Positions 37,314 to 40,468 of a DNA stretch of 40,468 bases are shown here, in pieces. The DNA comes from Chrysochromulina tobinii (taxonomy: Eukaryota > Haptophyta > Prymnesiales > Chrysochromulinaceae). Position numbers and translations under genes: made by a program. The DNA lies in contig JWZX01002202.1 in NCBI GenBank assembly GCA_001275005.1, positions 1 through 40,468 on the forward strand, given 5' to 3'. The notes beneath the pieces are model-generated. The model was not told where the DNA came from and ran no database searches. It saw nothing but the letters and a program-made list of their open reading frames with translations. Positions within the stretch are counted from its first letter, which is position 1, and each line of letters begins with the position of its first letter.

Positions 37314-38308
37314 CTATGTTGTGCGCGGGCTTGCTGCTGGCTTTGTTGGCAGTGCTGGCTCGCCATTCGGCCCCACCGTGTGAAAGGGCTCCTCAGCTTC
37401 TGTGCGCACGATGTCGGCGTCCGCGCGCACGATGTCGCGCTTGGCGTCGCCTGCGAGGGTGGAGAGGATAATCTTCCACACGAGGCCGAAGACCGCAACC
37501 CACGTGACTTGGAGCTCCTCGGGCACGAACTCGAACTGCACTATCTGGACCGGCAGCCAGAACTGCAGGTTGCGCCGTATGAGCGGCAGCCAGTTCTCTC
37601 TGGCACGCGCCACGGTCTCATCGACGGTCAGCCCTTGCACGAGGCCAGTGAGAGCAAAGAAGAGCGGATAGTAGACCAGCGGAACGACCTGATCGAGGCA
37701 GTGGTGCTTCGGTCAGGGACGCTGGCACAGGGGAGAGGTGCTCGCCAGGCCATCGTGTGAATGGGGCAATGTGAGGGCAGCAAGGGCGTCAAGGGCATGG
37801 GTGTGAAGATGCCCATGGTGTGAAGGGAGCGGTGTCCCAAGGCTGGGAGGCGCACCACGAGCTGGTTGGCAAAAGTCCTCTCCAACGCAGCGAGCAGCCC
37901 GACGTTGCCGTCAGGGAGGATCCTCAGGAGCAGCTCGCCGTGGAAGGCATCGTTGATCAAGGGGAAGAGGAAATGCTGGAAGCCGCCTCGATAGATCGCG
38001 TCGAACAGACCGAAGCTCACTCCGCGCTTAGTGTCGTAGGGACCCTTCTCGATGAGCTGCTGCGCTATCAGATCCCCGGTCATCGCTAGGGTTGCTGCGG
38101 TGACGACCTTGGTCCCAATCGGATGGGAGTTGAGCGAATCCATGTAAAAGCTCCCGAACTCCAGCAGTGGTGCAGGGAAGACCTCCAGCAGCATGTGCGG
38201 CGCCGCCGTGCGCGAAGCATGCAGCGCCCCGCACGCATGCCGTAGGAGCGGCGCCGTCGAGACTATCTGATAGGCTCTCGCCGACACGAGCAGCAGCAGC
38301 AGCAGCAT
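37314..38308 (-). CDS. Mpv17/PMP22-family membrane protein with signal peptide, two exons
   Basis: Proposed exons 37856-38308 and 37314-37688, phase 0, 275 residues. Start ATG 38308 opens with MLLLLLLVSARAYQIV, a signal peptide, not normal for mitochondrial or peroxisomal Mpv17 and pointing to the secretory or plastid route. Family marks are YMDSLNSHPIGTKVVTAATL, TGDLIAQQLIE, YDTKRGVSFGLFDAIYRGG, ANQLV joined to VVPLVYYPLFFALTG, ARENWLPLIRRNLQFWLPVQ and VQFEFVPEELQVTWVAVFGL. The chosen donor (GTG|GTGCGC) restores the usual four residues between Asn-Gln and Pro. The expected HyWY of animal members reads QHFLF here. These proteins are small four-helix membrane proteins, proposed as channels or stress-related factors. 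The 167-bp intron has imperfect GTGTGAA / GGGCA repeats. Confidence 0.86.
37689..37855 (-). repeat. Mpv17 intron with degenerate short repeats
   Basis: Imperfect plus-strand units GGTGTGAAG, GGGCATGG and AAGGGCGTCAAGGGCAT at about 37756-37830. Weaker array than in the other introns; a CTTGACGCC and CCTGACCG lie on the coding strand. Confidence 0.6.
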
Positions 38309-38747
38309 CGTCGTCACCTTTCGGAGATTCGAGAGTGAACACAGGGCTCCCGTGAAGAGTGCGACGAAACAGAACTGACTCGGTTCAAAAACGCCGGGTG
38401 GAGTCGGGTCAAACACAGGATGCACCCGGTTCACTATCGTTCACTACTGTATAACTGGATCGGTGGAACTTCATTGCGAGCTACATTTCGTTGACGGCAC
38501 TCGCGACTCGGGGCGGCGGGCCGTGCTGGGCGCCGATAGGTACGCGTCGCGTGCCGGTGACGCGGAAGGCGGGCTGGTCTCACGCGGGCTGGTCTCTCCG
38601 CTTTCCGCGACACGAGGACGCCAAGGGCGCTGCCACGCGGAGACCGCACGCGGCGGCGAATTGCAGTTTTTGCGAAAGAGCTGACCGTGTCAGCCCCTCA
38701 ACGTAGAGCTCCATGGGCGGGTCGCCGGACATCCATTGGGCTCGCGG

Positions 38748-39728
38748 TCAGGTGCGCTTCGACTCGCCACTATGCTTGGTGCGCTTGAGCTTCACCTCGC
38801 CACTCTGCTTTGGATGATCCATTGCCTTCAGGATGGCGACAGCCTTGTCAATAGCTGGGACGGGAGCTAGGGCGCCCTTCTCTCTCAATGCTTTGAGCAT
38901 GCCTTTGTGAATGGGCCGGAACCAACTGACTGATAGGCCCCAGATCGCAAGCGTACACAGTGGGTAAGTCAGCATGCACATCTTGCGCATCGGACCGGCG
39001 TCCGGATGATGCCATGTGCTCTCGGGCGCCACGTACAAGTCGTGCGCATACAGTGCGAGCCACAGGGGAAGCGATAGCACGCGTACCACAAGGAAAAGGA
39101 AGTAGAGCAGCAAGCCGTTGACCGTCTCCGCAGTCGAGCCGCGCCCACGCTCTAAGATTAGGCCAATCTTGAGAAAGCATAGGTTGATGTTGCTCACCTC
39201 GGTGAGACCATCCCAAGCCCCCCAGAAGTGCATCGCACCCATCCAGAGGCCCATCCCGTAAGCATACACCACAATCGCATGGTGTATCATGTACACTATC
39301 GGCTTCTTGTACACGAAGAAGATGACGGCCTCATAGAGAGAACTCGCCACGTGTAGCAACATCGCGTACTCGCAAGTGGCTGAGGTGCGGAGCCAGCGAC
39401 CCTCAATGCCACTGCTCCAGAGTTCTGGCAGCGCCGCGGCGTACAGGACTGGGATTGGCGTGCAGGTCAGCAGCCACACGAACTGGATGACGAGATCATG
39501 GCGCGCTGCGGGGGCGAGCGCCCTCACGGATGCGGAGCAGCGCTGGATGCCAACATCGAGGACTGCATGTATGACCAACAGGATGAGCGCGAGCGCCACG
39601 CAAATACTAACAGAGTATGAAGCGTTCTGAATGAATATGCTGCCTTGAGATGTCGCGATCAAGGCCGCCGCCATGCGACGATGCCCACGAGGACGCCCTT
39701 GCAATTGGAATTCCTGTGGAAAGTACAT
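38748..39728 (-). CDS. TLC-domain multi-pass membrane protein
   Basis: Intronless, 326 residues from ATG 39728; an ATG 18 codons in (MAAALIATSQGS) is also possible. About six to seven hydrophobic spans. The TLC (TRAM-LAG1-CLN8) signature is present: MIHHAIVVYAYGMGLW with the paired His, then LTEVSNINLCFLKIGLIL with the Glu-x-Ser-Asn motif, and FLVVRVLSLPLWLALYAHD. It ends in a basic C-terminal tail (KLKRTKHSGESKRT). TLC proteins include ceramide synthases and TMEM56/TLCD lipid-regulating proteins. No Hox-like insert and only part of the Lag1 motif are seen, so a TLCD/TMEM56-like role in ER or Golgi lipid homeostasis fits better than ceramide synthase. Confidence 0.85.
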   Translation of the reverse strand: MYFPQEFQLQGRPRGHRRMAAALIATSQGSIFIQNASYSVSICVALALILLVIHAVLDVGIQRCSASVRALAPAARHDLVIQFVWLLTCTPIPVLYAAALPELWSSGIEGRWLRTSATCEYAMLLHVASSLYEAVIFFVYKKPIVYMIHHAIVVYAYGMGLWMGAMHFWGAWDGLTEVSNINLCFLKIGLILERGRGSTAETVNGLLLYFLFLVVRVLSLPLWLALYAHDLYVAPESTWHHPDAGPMRKMCMLTYPLCTLAIWGLSVSWFRPIHKGMLKALREKGALAPVPAIDKAVAILKAMDHPKQSGEVKLKRTKHSGESKRT

Positions 39729-40468
39729 GCGAACTTGGTCGCGTATGTTGGTGATTGTGGTTCATCAAACTACACAGAGAAACTGAGTCCGAACAGAGAC
39801 TCCACAGGGCGGGGTGACGGGGGGGGTTCCTATCCTTTTTGGGGGGGGGTTCCTATCGTTCTACATGTATCGGTCTCGCAAAGATCACTTGATGTTCAAC
39901 GTAATGTTACCACGCAGCAATTTGTCTTGCTGGTGCTGTGGCTGAACAAATACAGCATGAAGTTTCCTGATGATGTGCTTGATCTGCTCATCGAGGCAGC
40001 TTGCTTGCGCAAAGCCGGGTGAGGCGGGGGGGCGGTGGGACGTTGACGGCGGCATCAACCGCGGGTGTTCTCGCCAGCATCTCTTTCTTTTAAAAATGTT
40101 AGAAAAATCTAAAATGCAGTGCAGGCCCGGTTTGCCCGACGCGTGTCAGGTGATACAGGTGATACAGTTTACGCCAGGCGAGGGACACGCCACCTCTACG
40201 CTCTCTAGACCTACACCGCGGCACCGTCTACACGACATGTTTACAACGACTCTTGGCTGGGCGCCTGGGGGCTGTTGCTCGCAATATTTGTTCGCACGTT
40301 CGCAACACCTTAGTGCTCACCAATCCGCGGACGCAAGTTGCCTTTACACGAATCGCGCAGTAATCGCGCAGCGCACGGAATTGAGCCCTGGCCTCGACAA
40401 CTCGACAGAACTCGACAGGATACTCGACAGCTACTCGACAGGATAGCTCGACAGACCTCGACAGAACT
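39729..40468. other. right-end region without a firmly supported gene
   Basis: A plus-strand frame ending at 40022 includes a short protein-like piece (FVLLVLWLNKYSMKFPDDVLDLLIEAACLRK), which could be an exon fragment but has no recognised family. Two long G runs (39818-39826, 39840-39849) flank a repeated GGTTCCTATC. The last ~75 bases are a tandem CTCGACAG repeat. Confidence 0.4.
40391..40468. repeat. CTCGACAG tandem repeat running off the window
   Basis: Seven to eight copies of CTCGACAG with 1-4-base spacers up to the last base. By analogy with the intron arrays in this window it could belong to an intron of a gene to the right. Confidence 0.8.

Noticed and set aside
38748-39728. Ceramide synthase
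   Set aside because: TLC domain is present but the full Lag1 motif and typical length are not; TLCD/TMEM56-like is the safer call.
1-40468. tRNA, rRNA, riboswitch or integrated virus genes
   Set aside because: I looked for tRNA T-loop and anticodon patterns, rRNA blocks and capsid or polymerase motifs and found none I could support by eye.

Overview
The window looks like nuclear DNA of a GC-rich unicellular alga, most plausibly a haptophyte, with a pelagophyte or other secondary-plastid alga as the alternative. The evidence is eukaryotic genes with short spliceosomal introns (about 65-250 bp), most of them in phase 0 with CAG|GT donors and one with a GC donor. Other signs are SPPP-rich secreted or surface proteins, centrin, PH, chromo, SET/MYND, TLC, Mpv17, GLTP, insulysin and MOT1 families, and several proteins that open with an ER-type signal peptide as expected for secretory or complex-plastid routing. 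I found no rRNA, tRNA, CRISPR array or bacterial-type operon.

Layout, left to right. 1-684: 3' portion of a secreted SPPP-rich protein (minus). 1.8-3.4 kb: an unknown protein and a divergent 20-residue-repeat protein. 3.6-5.5 kb: centrin (minus) head-to-head with a coiled-coil protein (plus). 6.1-6.75 kb: acyl-protein thioesterase. 7.5-9.7 kb: type I membrane protein with 93-bp tandem repeats. 10.3-13.1 kb: LON-domain protein and chromodomain protein, divergent, separated by a duplicated ~370-bp element. 13.3-17.0 kb: coiled-coil/disordered protein and a divergent multi-membrane protein. 17.3-21.5 kb: small membrane protein and a four-exon PH/coiled-coil protein. 22.1-23.5 kb: MOT1 molybdate transporter. 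24.2-28.1 kb: five-exon M16 insulysin-like protease. 29.0-30.5 kb: poly-Q zinc-finger protein. 30.7-31.5 kb: GLTP-like lipid transfer protein. 31.9-32.5 kb: Methyltransf_16-like methyltransferase. 33.0-35.2 kb: six-exon fusion of a PhnZ-type HD oxygenase with a PhyH/PhnY-type dioxygenase. 35.6-37.0 kb: MYND-SET protein. 37.3-38.3 kb: Mpv17/PMP22 protein. 38.7-39.7 kb: TLC-domain membrane protein.

Most neighbours have unrelated housekeeping roles. The standout is the 33.0-35.2 kb gene. Spliced as I propose, it encodes 529 residues in which an HD-domain mixed-valent di-iron oxygenase of the PhnZ family is followed by a PhyH-type Fe(II)/2-oxoglutarate dioxygenase. In bacteria, PhnY (PhyH type) and PhnZ catalyse two consecutive steps of oxidative C-P bond cleavage of 2-aminoethylphosphonate. 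Here both steps would sit on one eukaryotic polypeptide, possibly letting the alga take phosphate from organophosphonates.

The second standout is intron architecture. Most introns that I could place from protein conservation are built of short tandem repeats, often with a ~10-bp unit. On the coding strand they repeatedly present CTGAT/CTGAC, a match to the CTRAY branch-site consensus, whichever strand the host gene is on. Exon joins below were inferred by hand from reading frame, splice-site motifs and protein-family spacing, without transcript data.
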